Shown here: in pieces, positions 5,964 through 14,748 of the stretch
Position numbering within the stretch: position 1 is the first letter of the stretch
Layout: each line of letters begins with the position of its first letter
Assembly: GCA_934466515.1 (NCBI GenBank)
Contig: CAKSLH010000011.1
Coordinates: 1 to 26,743 of the forward strand
Direction of reading: 5' to 3'
Source: an uncultured Eubacteriales bacterium
GTDB taxonomy: Bacteria; Bacillota; Clostridia; Oscillospirales; Acutalibacteraceae
Length of the DNA stretch: 26,743 nt
Program-made: the position numbers and the translations under genes
Notes under the pieces: model-generated
What the model saw: only the letters and a program-made list of their open reading frames with translations
Databases searched by the model: none
Told to the model about the DNA's origin: nothing

Positions 5964-8687
5964 ATGGGACTTCTTCGTGCCATGTTCGGCAATTACAGCG
6001 AAAAGGAAATAAAAAGAATAAGACCTATTCTTGATAAGGTTTTATCCTATGAGGAAGAATATAAGGCTCTCTCTGACAGCGAGCTTCGCGCAAAGACTGA
6101 TGAATTCAAGGATAGAATAAATAACGGCGAAACCCTTGATCAGCTTTTGCCCGAGGCGTTTGCGGTATGCAGAGAGGCGGCGGACAGGGTGCTTTCAATG
6201 CGCCATTTCCCCGTGCAGATCTTAGGCGGAATCATTCTTCATCAGGGAAGAATAAGCGAAATGAAAACCGGTGAGGGTAAAACCTTGGTTGCAACTCTTC
6301 CGGCTTATCTTAACGCGCTTTCGGGTAAAGGCGTGCATATTGTAACGGTAAACGATTATCTTGCTAAGCGTGACTCAGAATGGATGGGCAAGCTTTACAG
6401 GTTTTTAGGCCTTTCTGTAGGTCTTATTATTCACGGTCTCGACCATGAGACAAAAAAAGCCGCTTATGACGCGGATATTACCTACTGCACCAATAATGAG
6501 CTAGGATTTGATTACTTAAGAGACAATATGGTTATCTATAAGGAGCAGAAGGTTCAGCGCGGACATAATTTTGCCATTGTCGACGAGGTTGACTCTATCC
6601 TTATCGACGAGGCGAGAACTCCGCTTATAATTTCGGGTCAGGGCGATAAATCAAGCGACCTTTATCAGAAGGCTAACGCTCTTGCACGCTCCATGAAAAT
6701 GGTAAAGGTAAGAGAAATGGACGATAAGGAAACCGACGAGGAAGCGGAGTATGACGGCGATTATGTTGTGGACGAAAAGGCGAGAACCGCCACTCTTACT
6801 CCTCAGGGTGTTAAAAAAACCGAGGAATATTTCGGAATTTCAAATCTTAACGATACCGAAAATATAAAAATTGCGCACCATGTAAATCAGGCAATCCGTG
6901 CTTACGGAATTATGCAAAGAGATGTTGATTATGTCGTTAAGGACGGAGAAGTAATAATCGTTGACGAGTTCACGGGCCGTCTTATGTTCGGAAGAAGATA
7001 CAACGAGGGTCTTCATCAGGCGATTGAAGCAAAAGAAGGCGTAAAGATAGCAAGCGAGTCGAAAACTCTTGCAACGATTACATTCCAGAATTTCTTCCGC
7101 CTTTATTCAAAGCTTTCGGGTATGACCGGTACCGCAATGACAGAGGAAGCCGAATTCAGAGAAATTTATAAGCTTGATGTTGTGGAAATCCCGACAAATA
7201 AGCCGCTTGCGAGAATTGATATGAACGATTCGGTTTATAAAACCGAAAAAGCAAAATTCAATGCTGTTATCGAAAATATAGTTGAGTGCCATGAAAAGGG
7301 TCAGCCGGTGCTTGTTGGTACTATAACAATCGAAAAATCCGAGCTTTTATCCTCAATGCTTAAAAAGCGCGGAATAAAGCATAATGTTTTAAACGCTAAG
7401 CACCATGAAAAGGAAGCCGAGATTATCGCGCAGGCAGGTATGTTCGGTGCTGTTACGATAGCCACCAACATGGCGGGACGCGGAACCGATATTATGCTCG
7501 GCGGTAATGCCGAATATTTAGCTAAGAACGCCTTAAGGCATGACGGGGTAAGCGAGGAGCTTATCGCAGAGGCAACAGGCTTCGCCGAAACCGACGATAA
7601 GGATATTATCGAGGCAAGAGCGAAATTCAAGGCTTATAATGATGATTTTAAGGCTAAAATCGCTCCGGAGGCCGAAAAGGTAAGAGAAGCGGGCGGACTT
7701 TTTATAGTAGGTACCGAAAGGCATGATTCAAGACGAATTGATAATCAGTTAAGAGGCCGTGCAGGCCGTCAGGGCGACCCCGGTTCAACTAAGTTTTATA
7801 TCTCGCTTGAGGATGACCTTATGCGTCTTTACGGCGGTGAGCGGATTTCTTCAATGATGGAGACCTTAAAGGTCGAAGAGGATACTCCGCTTGAAAGCAA
7901 GCTTCTTTCGCGCACAATCGAAAGCGCTCAGCGCAAGAAAGAGGGCATGAACTTTGCCGCAAGAAAGCATGTTCTTGAATATGACGATGTAATGAATAAA
8001 CAGCGCGAGCTTATTTATGAGCAGAGGAATAAGGTGCTTGACGGCGAAAACCTCAAGGACAGTATACTTAAAATGATTGATGAAACCATAGATTCCTATG
8101 TTTCAATTTATTTAAGCGATCCTATCCGCGATAACTGGGATATCAAGGGACTTAAAGAGTATTTCTCAGGCTGGGTAACTTCTGCTGATGATTTTAGTTT
8201 TCTTGAAAATGATTTTGAAAATATCACCGTTTCAGAGGTTGCCGATAAGATAAAAGAAAAGGCCCATGAAAAATATGATCTGCGCGAACAGCGCTTCGGC
8301 GAGGAGCTTACCCGTGAAATGGAGCGGGTTATCCTGCTTAGATGCGTTGATACCAACTGGATGGACCATATTGACAATATGGATCAGTTAAGGCAGGGAA
8401 TAGGTCTTCGCGCATACGGTCAGCATGACCCTGTTGTAGCTTACAGAAACGAAAGCTATGATATGTTCTCCGCAATGCGTGACGCGATAAGAGAGCAGAC
8501 CGCTAAGCTTACATTAACCGTTGAAATCCGCCGCGATGAGGATGTCAAGCGTGAAAAGGTTGCGGAAGAAACCGAAACAGGCAAGCCTGCAACGGTTAAA
8601 GGTAAGGGCGTTGTAAGTAAAAACGCGCTTTGCCCATGTGGAAGCGGCAAGAAATATAAGCGCTGCTGCGGAAAAGATCTTGATTAA
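5964..8687 (+). CDS. secA: Preprotein translocase ATPase SecA
   Basis: A 907-residue motor that pushes unfolded preproteins through SecYEG. Walker A is MKTGEGKT (100-107) and Walker B/DEAD is DEVD (207-210), followed by LIDEARTPLIISG. The second nucleotide-binding domain has TNMAGRGTD and QLRGRAGRQGD, and the helical scaffold has TNWMDHIDNMDQLRQGIGLRAYGQ. The extreme C-terminus is the zinc-binding CPCGSGKKYKRCC (890-902), so the protein is intact and of the SecB-binding-tail type. AGGAG precedes the ATG. Confidence 0.98.
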   Translation: MGLLRAMFGNYSEKEIKRIRPILDKVLSYEEEYKALSDSELRAKTDEFKDRINNGETLDQLLPEAFAVCREAADRVLSMRHFPVQILGGIILHQGRISEMKTGEGKTLVATLPAYLNALSGKGVHIVTVNDYLAKRDSEWMGKLYRFLGLSVGLIIHGLDHETKKAAYDADITYCTNNELGFDYLRDNMVIYKEQKVQRGHNFAIVDEVDSILIDEARTPLIISGQGDKSSDLYQKANALARSMKMVKVREMDDKETDEEAEYDGDYVVDEKARTATLTPQGVKKTEEYFGISNLNDTENIKIAHHVNQAIRAYGIMQRDVDYVVKDGEVIIVDEFTGRLMFGRRYNEGLHQAIEAKEGVKIASESKTLATITFQNFFRLYSKLSGMTGTAMTEEAEFREIYKLDVVEIPTNKPLARIDMNDSVYKTEKAKFNAVIENIVECHEKGQPVLVGTITIEKSELLSSMLKKRGIKHNVLNAKHHEKEAEIIAQAGMFGAVTIATNMAGRGTDIMLGGNAEYLAKNALRHDGVSEELIAEATGFAETDDKDIIEARAKFKAYNDDFKAKIAPEAEKVREAGGLFIVGTERHDSRRIDNQLRGRAGRQGDPGSTKFYISLEDDLMRLYGGERISSMMETLKVEEDTPLESKLLSRTIESAQRKKEGMNFAARKHVLEYDDVMNKQRELIYEQRNKVLDGENLKDSILKMIDETIDSYVSIYLSDPIRDNWDIKGLKEYFSGWVTSADDFSFLENDFENITVSEVADKIKEKAHEKYDLREQRFGEELTREMERVILLRCVDTNWMDHIDNMDQLRQGIGLRAYGQHDPVVAYRNESYDMFSAMRDAIREQTAKLTLTVEIRRDEDVKREKVAEETETGKPATVKGKGVVSKNALCPCGSGKKYKRCCGKDLD

Positions 8688-8700
8688 AACGAATTAACGA

Positions 8701-8746
8701 AAATCCCGATTATAAGCAAAATACTTATAATCGGGATTTTTGTTTT
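8701..8746 (+). terminator. Intrinsic terminator after secA
   Basis: AAATCCCGATTATAAG (8701-8716) pairs with CTTATAATCGGGATTT (8724-8739) around a 7-nt loop. TTTTTGTTTTT follows on the plus strand. The minus-strand side also ends in TTTT, so it may terminate ireB transcription as well. Confidence 0.9.
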
Positions 8747-8752
8747 TATAAT

Positions 8753-8998
8753 TTATTTTGTAAGATAATACTTAACAATTGTTTGCAAAAGCAGGTCTCT
8801 GTCAATCTTCCTTATAAGATTTCTGGCATTATTATGAGTTGTAATATAAGTCGGATCCTCGGAAAGAATATAACCTACTATCTGATTGATCGGGTTGTAG
8901 CCTTTTTCCTTTAAGGCACTGTAAACATCAGTCAAAATCCTGCGGATTTCCTGCTCTGTCTGATCGCCTAACGAAAAGGTCATGGTTTGTTCATTCAT
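8753..8998 (-). CDS. ireB: IreB family regulatory phosphoprotein (UPF0297)
   Basis: An 81-residue cytosolic protein of full family length. The segments TMTFSLGDQTEQEIRRILTDVYSALKEKGYNPINQIVGYILSEDPTYITTHNNARNLI are characteristic of UPF0297. In Enterococcus faecalis IreB is phosphorylated on threonine by the PASTA kinase IreK and tunes cell-envelope stress resistance; the TMTF and DPTYITTH threonines lie in that conserved region. I start at the ATG at 8998, which has GAGGTG at good spacing; an in-frame GTG at 9007 is part of that ribosome binding site. The usual neighbour ruvX is absent; here the gene stands alone with its own promoter. Confidence 0.92.
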   Translation of the reverse strand: MNEQTMTFSLGDQTEQEIRRILTDVYSALKEKGYNPINQIVGYILSEDPTYITTHNNARNLIRKIDRDLLLQTIVKYYLTK

Positions 8999-9032
8999 AA
9001 ATAACACCTCTCTATAAAAACTGTTTTATTAT

Positions 9033-9061
9033 ATTGTATACCTCTTTAAAGGATAATTCAA
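9033..9061 (-). promoter_or_regulatory. Promoter of ireB
   Basis: On the minus strand, TTGAAT (9061-9056), 17 nt and TACAAT (9038-9033) lie about 35 nt upstream of the ireB ATG and start 4 bp beyond the pheT stop codon. Confidence 0.6.
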
Positions 9062-9064
9062 GTA

Positions 9065-11455
9065 TTATTTTCTTAAAGCGGCGCCCGCGGCTTCAAGCTT
9101 TTTGATTATCTTTTCGGTAACGGCATCTATCTCGCTGTCGGAAAGAGTCGAATCGGCGGATCTCAGCCAAACGCTGAACGCAACGCTCTTTTTGCCCTCG
9201 GGAATCTGAGCGCCCGAATAAACATCGAAAAGCTCAATTTTTTCAAGGAGCCTTCCCGAACCGCTTGTTATCGCCTTTTCAAGGTCGCCTACGGGGATAT
9301 CCTTGTCGCACAGCATCGCAAAGTCACGCTCAACGGCAGGGAATTTCGGAAGAGGCTTATAAACGGTTTTCTTCTTGTTTATCGAATAAAGCACATCAAG
9401 CTTGATTTCGGCAACAAGAACTCTTTGCTCTATTCCGTAGCCTGCGGCAACATCGGGGTGAACCTCGCCGAACACGGCAACCGGCATATTATTAGCAATT
9501 ACCTCTGCCTGACGACCGGGGTGAAGATAAGGCTCACTTGAACGGATATATTCAGTATGCGCTCCGAAAAGCTTCAGGATTTCTTCTATTATGCCCTTCA
9601 TGGTAAAGAAATCCTCATCCTTGCCGTAAATTCCTACGGACATGGTCTTAAGCTCTTTCGGCTGAGTCTTTATGGGTAACTCGTTTGCGATAAAGCGCTT
9701 GCTTATCTCGAAAAATCTTCCGTCGGTTATCTTGCGGTTAATATTTGTCGAAAGAACGGTGAGCATACTTGTAGTAAGCTGGGTTCTGAGGCAAGAATAT
9801 TCGTCGCCTAAAGGATTTAAAAGCTTTATAACATTTCTTCTGTCATCGTCGGCAGATAATTTTAAAGTATCAAGCGCGTTTGACGGAATGAAAGAATATG
9901 TGGTTATCTCATAAGCTCCTAAAGCGCAAAGAAGATTTTTAACCTTATCGTCCTTTATTCTTTCGGGAAGCTTTGTTCCGCGGATGATTTCGCCTCTCAT
10001 AGGAGTTGAAACGATATGGTCGTAACCGTAAATTCTCATGACCTCTTCCGCAAGGTCGGCTCTGCCCTCGACATCGTCTCTGATAGACGGAACGCTGACT
10101 GTAAGCTTTCCGTCCTTTTCTTCGGTTTTAAGCCCTAAGGAATTAAGAATTGAAACGATTTTTTCAGTCTCGATTTCAACGCCTAAAAGGTCGGTAACAG
10201 CCTTTGCGGTTGTGTTTATAATTCTTGTTTCGGGAAGCTTTTCATGGCGGTCTATCTCGCCGTCAATAATATCGCCCGCGTCAAGAGTGTATATAAGATT
10301 GAGTGCGCGGTCCATTGCAAATTTCGTGTTCATTATATCCGTTCCGCGCTCGTATCTTCCGCTTGCCTCGGTTCTTATTCCGAGCTTTCTTCCGGTATGG
10401 CGGATATTGTCACGGCGGAATTTAGCCGATTCAAGGAAAAGATCCTTTGTATCTTCTTCGATTTCGCTTTCCTTGCCGCCCATGATTCCTGCAAGGCATG
10501 AGGGCTTTTCTCCGTCCGCAATAACGAGCATATCCTCTGTGAGGTTATAGTCCTTGCCGTCAAGCGTGGTGATCTTTTCGCCTGATTTTGCCGTGCGGAC
10601 GATAATTTTTTTGTCCTCAAGGTCATTGTAGTTAAACGCATGCATCGGCTGACCTGTTTCAAGCATAACAAAATTCGTAATGTCAACGATATTGTTGATA
10701 GGTCTCATGCCCGAAGCCGTGATTGCTTTTTGCATCCAATCCGGAGAAGGCTTGATTCTGAGGTTTTTAACCACTCTTCCGATATATCTCGGACAAAGGT
10801 CATAATTTTTAACCTCAACATCTATATAATCGTTTATATCCGATTTAACCGTTTTATAATCCGTAGCAGGATTTTTAAACTCAGTTCCTAAAACTACCGA
10901 GATTTCCTTTGCGACTCCTATAAAGCAGTTGCAGTCGGGGCGGTTGGCGGTAATTTTAAAGTCGATAATATAATCGTCAAGCCCTAAAACCTTGTGCATA
11001 TCGGTTCCTGCTTTGACATCGGGCTTTAAGATTAAAATTCCGTAAACCGAAGCTCCCTCATAGTCAGCCTCTGTCAGACAAAGCTCTTCTCCCGAGCAAA
11101 GCATACCGTTTGACTCAACACCTCTAAGCTTTCCTGCCTTGATATGCGCGCCGTTCGGAAGATAGCTGTCGTCAAGCGCGGCAGGGACAATGTCGCCCTC
11201 CTTGATATTCTGAGCGCCGGTGACTATCTGAACGGTTTTTCCGTTTCCTATATCCATCTGACAAATCTGCAAATGGTCGCTGTTTTCATGCGGAGTTATT
11301 TTTTCAATTCTTGCCGCAACAACATTTTTAAGGTTTTCGCCCTGCTTTTCAATGCTTTCGACCTCAAAGCCTGCCATAACCATTCTGTCGCAAAGCTCTG
11401 AAACCGGAACATTTATATCTACATAATATTTAAGAGCATTAAGTGAAATTTTCAT
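9065..11455 (-). CDS. pheT: Phenylalanine-tRNA ligase beta subunit
   Basis: A 796-residue bacterial-type beta subunit of the alpha2-beta2 synthetase that charges tRNA-Phe. In order: an EMAPII-like tRNA-binding domain (about 40-150, HENSDHLQICQMDIG and GVESNGMLCSGEEL), the B3/B4 editing region (about 210-400, PRYIGRVVKNL, NNIVDITNFVMLETGQPMHAF), the B5 DNA-binding fold (about 405-480), the catalytic-like core, and a C-terminal anticodon-binding FDX-ACB domain (KFPAVERDFAMLCDKDIPVGDLEK). A purine-rich AGGGGGGA site precedes the ATG, 14 nt after the pheS stop, so it is the second gene of the operon. Confidence 0.97.
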   Translation of the reverse strand: MKISLNALKYYVDINVPVSELCDRMVMAGFEVESIEKQGENLKNVVAARIEKITPHENSDHLQICQMDIGNGKTVQIVTGAQNIKEGDIVPAALDDSYLPNGAHIKAGKLRGVESNGMLCSGEELCLTEADYEGASVYGILILKPDVKAGTDMHKVLGLDDYIIDFKITANRPDCNCFIGVAKEISVVLGTEFKNPATDYKTVKSDINDYIDVEVKNYDLCPRYIGRVVKNLRIKPSPDWMQKAITASGMRPINNIVDITNFVMLETGQPMHAFNYNDLEDKKIIVRTAKSGEKITTLDGKDYNLTEDMLVIADGEKPSCLAGIMGGKESEIEEDTKDLFLESAKFRRDNIRHTGRKLGIRTEASGRYERGTDIMNTKFAMDRALNLIYTLDAGDIIDGEIDRHEKLPETRIINTTAKAVTDLLGVEIETEKIVSILNSLGLKTEEKDGKLTVSVPSIRDDVEGRADLAEEVMRIYGYDHIVSTPMRGEIIRGTKLPERIKDDKVKNLLCALGAYEITTYSFIPSNALDTLKLSADDDRRNVIKLLNPLGDEYSCLRTQLTTSMLTVLSTNINRKITDGRFFEISKRFIANELPIKTQPKELKTMSVGIYGKDEDFFTMKGIIEEILKLFGAHTEYIRSSEPYLHPGRQAEVIANNMPVAVFGEVHPDVAAGYGIEQRVLVAEIKLDVLYSINKKKTVYKPLPKFPAVERDFAMLCDKDIPVGDLEKAITSGSGRLLEKIELFDVYSGAQIPEGKKSVAFSVWLRSADSTLSDSEIDAVTEKIIKKLEAAGAALRK

Positions 11456-11469
11456 AAATCCGTCCCCCC

Positions 11470-12489
11470 TTAAAACTGCTCAAGAAAACGCTTGTCGTTT
11501 TCGAATAAAAGTCTTATATCGCTGATTTTATATCTTGTGGTGGTAATTCTGTCAAGACCTATTCCGAAGGCAAAGCCCGAATAAACCTCGGGGTCGATTC
11601 CGCAGCTTCTTAAAACATTCGGATGAACCATGCCTGCGCCTAAAATCTCTATCCAGCCGCTGCCCTTGCAGACTCGGCAGCCCTTGCCGCCGCATTCCGA
11701 GCAGGTGACATCGACCTCAACCGACGGCTCTGTAAACGGGAAAAATGACGGACGGAATTTAACCTTTGTTTCGGGCCCGTAAATCTCATGGGCAAATTGC
11801 TCTAAAACTCCCTTAAGGTCGCACATTGTAACGCCCTTGTCTACAACAAGTCCCTCTATCTGGTGGAAAACGGGGGAATGCGTTGCGTCAACCTCGTCGG
11901 CTCTGAAAACTCTTCCGGGGCAGATTATTCTGATAGGGGGCTTTCTTTGCTCCATTGTTCTTATCTGCGCCGCAGAGGTCTGAGTGCGCAGAAGAAGATT
12001 TTCGCCGAGATAAAAGGTATCCTGCATATCTCTTGCAGGGTGGTCGGCAGGAACATTGAGACATTCAAAATTATAATGGTCGGTTTCAACCTCGGGTCCG
12101 TCCAGCACATCAAAGCCCATCGAGCGGAAAATATCAATCATATCCTCAAGCACGGTGTTTAAAGGATGAAGCTTTCCTGTTTTCTTAACCTTTGCGGGCA
12201 TTGTTATATCGACCGTTTCCGATTTAAGCTTAAGCTCGGTTGCCTTTTCTTTCATTTTTGCGGATTTATCGGCAATTAAAGCCTCAAGCTTCTGCTTGGC
12301 GTCATTAACCATCTGACCCATTTTCGGTCTTTCCTCTGCGGAAAGAGAGCCCATTTGCTTTAAAAGAGCCGTAAGCTCGCCCTTTTTGCCGAGATATTTA
12401 ACCCTCAGCTCTTCGATTGCCTGCTCGCTGTCACAGCTTTCTATCGCTGATTTGGCGGCGGCTTTTAAGCTTTCGATTTTTTCTTTCAC
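11470..12489 (-). CDS. pheS: Phenylalanine-tRNA ligase alpha subunit
   Basis: A 339-residue catalytic subunit. The N-terminal roughly 90 residues are a charged coiled coil that contacts tRNA. Class II motif 2 is in RIICPGRVFRADEVDATHSPVFHQIEG and motif 3 is FGIGLDRI near the C-terminus. FECLNVPADHPARDMQDTFYL is diagnostic for bacterial PheS. Translation starts at GTG (12489-12487) with GGAGGGA upstream. It is the first gene after the T-box leader, so expression should follow the level of uncharged tRNA-Phe. Confidence 0.97.
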   Translation of the reverse strand: MKEKIESLKAAAKSAIESCDSEQAIEELRVKYLGKKGELTALLKQMGSLSAEERPKMGQMVNDAKQKLEALIADKSAKMKEKATELKLKSETVDITMPAKVKKTGKLHPLNTVLEDMIDIFRSMGFDVLDGPEVETDHYNFECLNVPADHPARDMQDTFYLGENLLLRTQTSAAQIRTMEQRKPPIRIICPGRVFRADEVDATHSPVFHQIEGLVVDKGVTMCDLKGVLEQFAHEIYGPETKVKFRPSFFPFTEPSVEVDVTCSECGGKGCRVCKGSGWIEILGAGMVHPNVLRSCGIDPEVYSGFAFGIGLDRITTTRYKISDIRLLFENDKRFLEQF

Positions 12490-12521
12490 TTTTTATCCCT
12501 CCGAAAATTAAAAAGAATAAC

Positions 12522-12795
12522 AAAAAAGACTTACATCCCGATTAAAACAGGACGAAGTCTTTAAAATCAACACTCCGCGGTACCACCCGCATTTTCGCAT
12601 AAAGCAAACACTTTAGCGGCTTTTAACGGAGCCGGACCGACATCGCTTACAACAATTAAGCTTCGGCAATGCTGCTTAGAAGCGAACTTCAATATACCTT
12701 TTAATAAAAGCGATTTCAGCCTAAGGTCGCTTTCTCTCTGAAATAAAACAATATATTTACTTTTCTTCATCAACGCATTTGTTATTCAATTTACT
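12522..12795 (-). promoter_or_regulatory. T-box riboswitch controlling pheST, specifier UUC
   Basis: The minus-strand leader holds the T-box core GGGTGGTACCGCGG (within 12575-12590). After it comes a terminator whose stem AAAGACTT...AAGTCTTTTTT spans 12563-12522, with inner CGTCC/GGATG pairing. Stem I starts near 12795; its specifier loop reads GAAG-TTC-G with TTC at 12686-12684, the Phe codon followed by a purine as usual. Binding of uncharged tRNA-Phe would stabilise the antiterminator and allow pheS-pheT transcription. Confidence 0.95.
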
Positions 12796-12800
12796 TTTTT

Positions 12801-12828
12801 ATTATAACATGAAAAAATTTTTTTTCAA
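12801..12828 (-). promoter_or_regulatory. Promoter of the T-box/pheST transcript
   Basis: On the minus strand, TTGAAA (12828-12823), 16 nt and a perfect TATAAT (12806-12801) place the transcript start just before stem I. The spacer is a run of A then T that could itself bend. Confidence 0.8.
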
Positions 12829-12845
12829 GTATTTTTTAAAAAGGT

Positions 12846-12874
12846 TTGAAATATGGAGATTTAAGGCTTATAAT
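12846..12874 (+). promoter_or_regulatory. Promoter of the HAD phosphatase gene
   Basis: TTGAAA (12846-12851), exactly 17 nt, then TATAAT (12869-12874). It gives a 5' leader of roughly 27 nt before the ATG at 12908. The promoter diverges from the pheST promoter only 17 bp away. Confidence 0.75.
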
Positions 12875-12907
12875 AACCTAAGAAATAATATTTGGCAGGT
12901 TATAATT

Positions 12908-13561
12908 ATGAGCAGATACAAGCTTTGTATTTTTGATATGGACGGAACGATTTTAGATACCCTGCAGGACCTTTATTTAAGCACAAATTTTGCGCTTAAA
13001 AAAAATTCTCTGCCCGAAAGGAAATTGGAAGAGGTAAAGAATTTCGTCGGAAACGGGATAAGAAAGCTGATAGAGCGTGCAGTGCCGGAAAATTCGGACG
13101 AAGAAACGATAAACCGAGTGTTTAATGATTTTAACGGTTATTATAAAATTCACTGCGCGGATAATACAAAGGCATATCCCGATATAAAAGAAACATTGTT
13201 AAGGCTAAAAAATGAGGGCATTTTAACAGCTGTGCTGTCAAACAAAGCCGATTATGCGGTTAAGGAGCTTAGCGGCAGGTATTTCGGCGGAATTTTTGAC
13301 ATTTCTCAGGGCGCTAAGGAAAATATAAGAATTAAGCCATATCCCGACGCGGTTTTTGAAATAATGAAAAAGCTTGATGTAAAAAAGGAAAATACGGTTT
13401 ATATAGGCGACAGCGAGGTTGATATAAAAACCGCCGAAAACGCGGGGGTTGACTGCGTTTCGGTTGACTGGGGCTTTAAAACAAAGCAGTTTTTAATAAA
13501 TCACGGCGCAAAAAGAATAGTATCAAATGCAAATGAGCTTTTAAAAGAAATCGGGGGTTGA
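12908..13561 (+). CDS. HAD family phosphatase (phosphoglycolate phosphatase-like)
   Basis: A 217-residue haloacid dehalogenase hydrolase. Motif I is CIFDMDGTILDT (nucleophile Asp10, acid Asp12). The motif II serine lies in TAVLSNKADYAV, the motif III lysine in IRIKPYPDAV, and motif IV is YIGDSEVDIKTAENAG. The C1 cap after motif I resembles Gph/PpaX enzymes that act on phosphoglycolate, pyrophosphate or sugar phosphates; the substrate cannot be decided here. I start at 12908 because the promoter at 12846-12874 lies inside the longer in-frame extension and the family begins with this beta strand. It converges with the next gene, with only 3 bp between stops. Confidence 0.88.
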   Translation: MSRYKLCIFDMDGTILDTLQDLYLSTNFALKKNSLPERKLEEVKNFVGNGIRKLIERAVPENSDEETINRVFNDFNGYYKIHCADNTKAYPDIKETLLRLKNEGILTAVLSNKADYAVKELSGRYFGGIFDISQGAKENIRIKPYPDAVFEIMKKLDVKKENTVYIGDSEVDIKTAENAGVDCVSVDWGFKTKQFLINHGAKRIVSNANELLKEIGG

Positions 13562-13564
13562 AGA

Positions 13565-14284
13565 CTAAAGAAAGCGTTTCTGTAAAGAAGCTTTTACAAA
13601 GGCTTCGAAAATCTTTCTGCTGTCAGCGTCTTTTTTATAAGAAAATTCGGGGTGCCACTGAACAGCCCATAAAAATTTTTTGTCGGGGGCATAAATTCCC
13701 TCAATAAGTCCGTCCTCTGAAACAGCCATTGTTTTTAACGAAGAGCCGAGCTCCTTTATCGCCTGATGGTGATAGCTGTTTACAAAAAGGGTATCCTTTT
13801 TAAGCAGGGCTTTAAGCGGTGCGTTTTCTGTAAGAGAGACCGAATGTATTCCTCTGTCATAGGGGGCCGACATGTGATGCTCTGTATTTGACGGGTGTTC
13901 AGCTTCAAGGTCCTGATAAAGTGTTCCGCCGAAATATGCGTTTATAAACTGAATTCCTCTGCAAATTCCGAGTATCGGTTTATTTCTTTTTATAACCTCA
14001 TGCAAGAGCAAATATTCGAATTTATCTCTTGCCTCGCTTATCTCTCCGCAAAGGGGAGATTTTTCCTGCTTGTATATTTCGGGGTTTACATCCTGTCCGC
14101 CCGTGAATAAAAATCCGTCAAAGGTGTCAGCAATTGTTTTTATATCGTCAAGGGAAACTTCAAGCGGCAGAACAACCGGCAGAGCGCCTGCAAGGGTTAA
14201 GCCCTTTAAGTACCCGGGGAGCATCCAGTAGGAGGCTTTTTGCAAATCAATAAGCGATGTAACTCCGATTATAGGCTTTTTCAT
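13565..14284 (-). CDS. Gamma-glutamyl-gamma-aminobutyrate hydrolase family protein (peptidase C26)
   Basis: A 239-residue class I glutamine amidotransferase-like hydrolase. The nucleophile elbow is GICRGIQF with Cys108, and His211 and Glu213 are in AVQWHPEFS, completing the triad. FTGGQDVNP (60-68) and GGTLYQDL are typical of the PuuD-like C26 group, which cleave gamma-glutamyl bonds; the substrate here is unknown, since no putrescine pathway genes are nearby. AGAGGT precedes the ATG. It is monocistronic, driven by a full-consensus promoter with a hairpin in the 5' leader. Confidence 0.9.
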   Translation of the reverse strand: MKKPIIGVTSLIDLQKASYWMLPGYLKGLTLAGALPVVLPLEVSLDDIKTIADTFDGFLFTGGQDVNPEIYKQEKSPLCGEISEARDKFEYLLLHEVIKRNKPILGICRGIQFINAYFGGTLYQDLEAEHPSNTEHHMSAPYDRGIHSVSLTENAPLKALLKKDTLFVNSYHHQAIKELGSSLKTMAVSEDGLIEGIYAPDKKFLWAVQWHPEFSYKKDADSRKIFEAFVKASLQKRFL

Positions 14285-14310
14285 TTTTATTACCTCTTTT
14301 ATAAGTTTAA

Positions 14311-14344
14311 ACGGCGCTTTCCAAATTTCAAAGGAAAGCGCCGT
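14311..14344 (-). promoter_or_regulatory. 12-bp hairpin at the start of the C26 hydrolase leader
   Basis: ACGGCGCTTTCC (14311-14322) and its perfect complement GGAAAGCGCCGT (14333-14344) enclose a 10-nt A/T loop. On the minus strand it begins only a few bases after the predicted transcript start (about 14350). The following TTTAAACTT is a poor U-tract, so it could be a weak attenuator or a 5'-end stabilising hairpin. Confidence 0.7.
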
Positions 14345-14356
14345 TGCTTTATCCGA

Positions 14357-14385
14357 ATTATACTCTTAAAAATGAAGTTTGTCAA
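14357..14385 (-). promoter_or_regulatory. Full-consensus sigma-A promoter of the C26 hydrolase gene
   Basis: On the minus strand, TTGACA (14385-14380), 17 nt and TATAAT (14362-14357) match both consensus hexamers perfectly. Confidence 0.9.
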
Positions 14386-14504
14386 GCAGAGAACAATCGT
14401 GGGATTAAAAAATATTATTAGTTATGTTATTGTTTATTTTTAAATACAGAAAAATTTCTATCACGGGGAAATTATGATATGAACAATTATAAATTTCACG
14501 GCTT

Positions 14505-14717
14505 TTATTTTTCTATATGGGGATTGTTTGTTCGGCACAAAATATAATCAATGCTTACATTATAAAAATCTGCAAGTCTAATTAGCGTTTCTGTAGGCGG
14601 TACTCTTTCCTCATTCTCAAATTTGGAAAGCAAGGCTTGCTCAATTCCTGTTTTCATTTGCACGGCAATTTGTGTGTACCCTTTGTTTTTTCGCAATACC
14701 TTTAAATTGTTTTTCAT
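14505..14717 (-). CDS. XRE/Cro-type HTH repressor
   Basis: A 70-residue protein that is almost only a five-helix XRE DNA-binding domain: LKVLRKNKGYTQIAVQMKTGIEQALLSKFENEERVPPTETLIRLADFYNVSIDYIL. The recognition helix is around residues 24-37 (GIEQALLSKFENEE). There is no C-terminal dimerisation or peptidase domain, like small phage Cro/SinR-type regulators. AGGAGG stands 9 nt before the ATG. It diverges from the membrane protein gene at 14810, and two identical-arm palindromes lie in the 92-bp gap, so it very likely represses both promoters. The segment is AT-rich compared with flanking housekeeping genes, suggesting acquisition. Confidence 0.88.
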   Translation of the reverse strand: MKNNLKVLRKNKGYTQIAVQMKTGIEQALLSKFENEERVPPTETLIRLADFYNVSIDYILCRTNNPHIEK

Positions 14718-14733
14718 AAATGCATTCCTCCTA

Positions 14734-14748
14734 ATGACATTGTGTCAT
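14734..14748. promoter_or_regulatory. Operator O1 of the XRE switch
   Basis: ATGACATTGTGTCAT has perfect arms ATGACA/TGTCAT around 3 nt, identical to the arms of O2. It overlaps the predicted -10 hexamer of the repressor gene promoter. Confidence 0.8.

Noticed and set aside
10038..10550. 170-aa plus-strand ORF inside pheT
   Set aside because: Antisense shadow of a conserved pheT reading frame with no start signals.
12779..12907. N-terminal extension of the HAD phosphatase
   Set aside because: It covers both divergent promoters (12801-12874) and is A/T-driven; the HAD fold begins at 12908.
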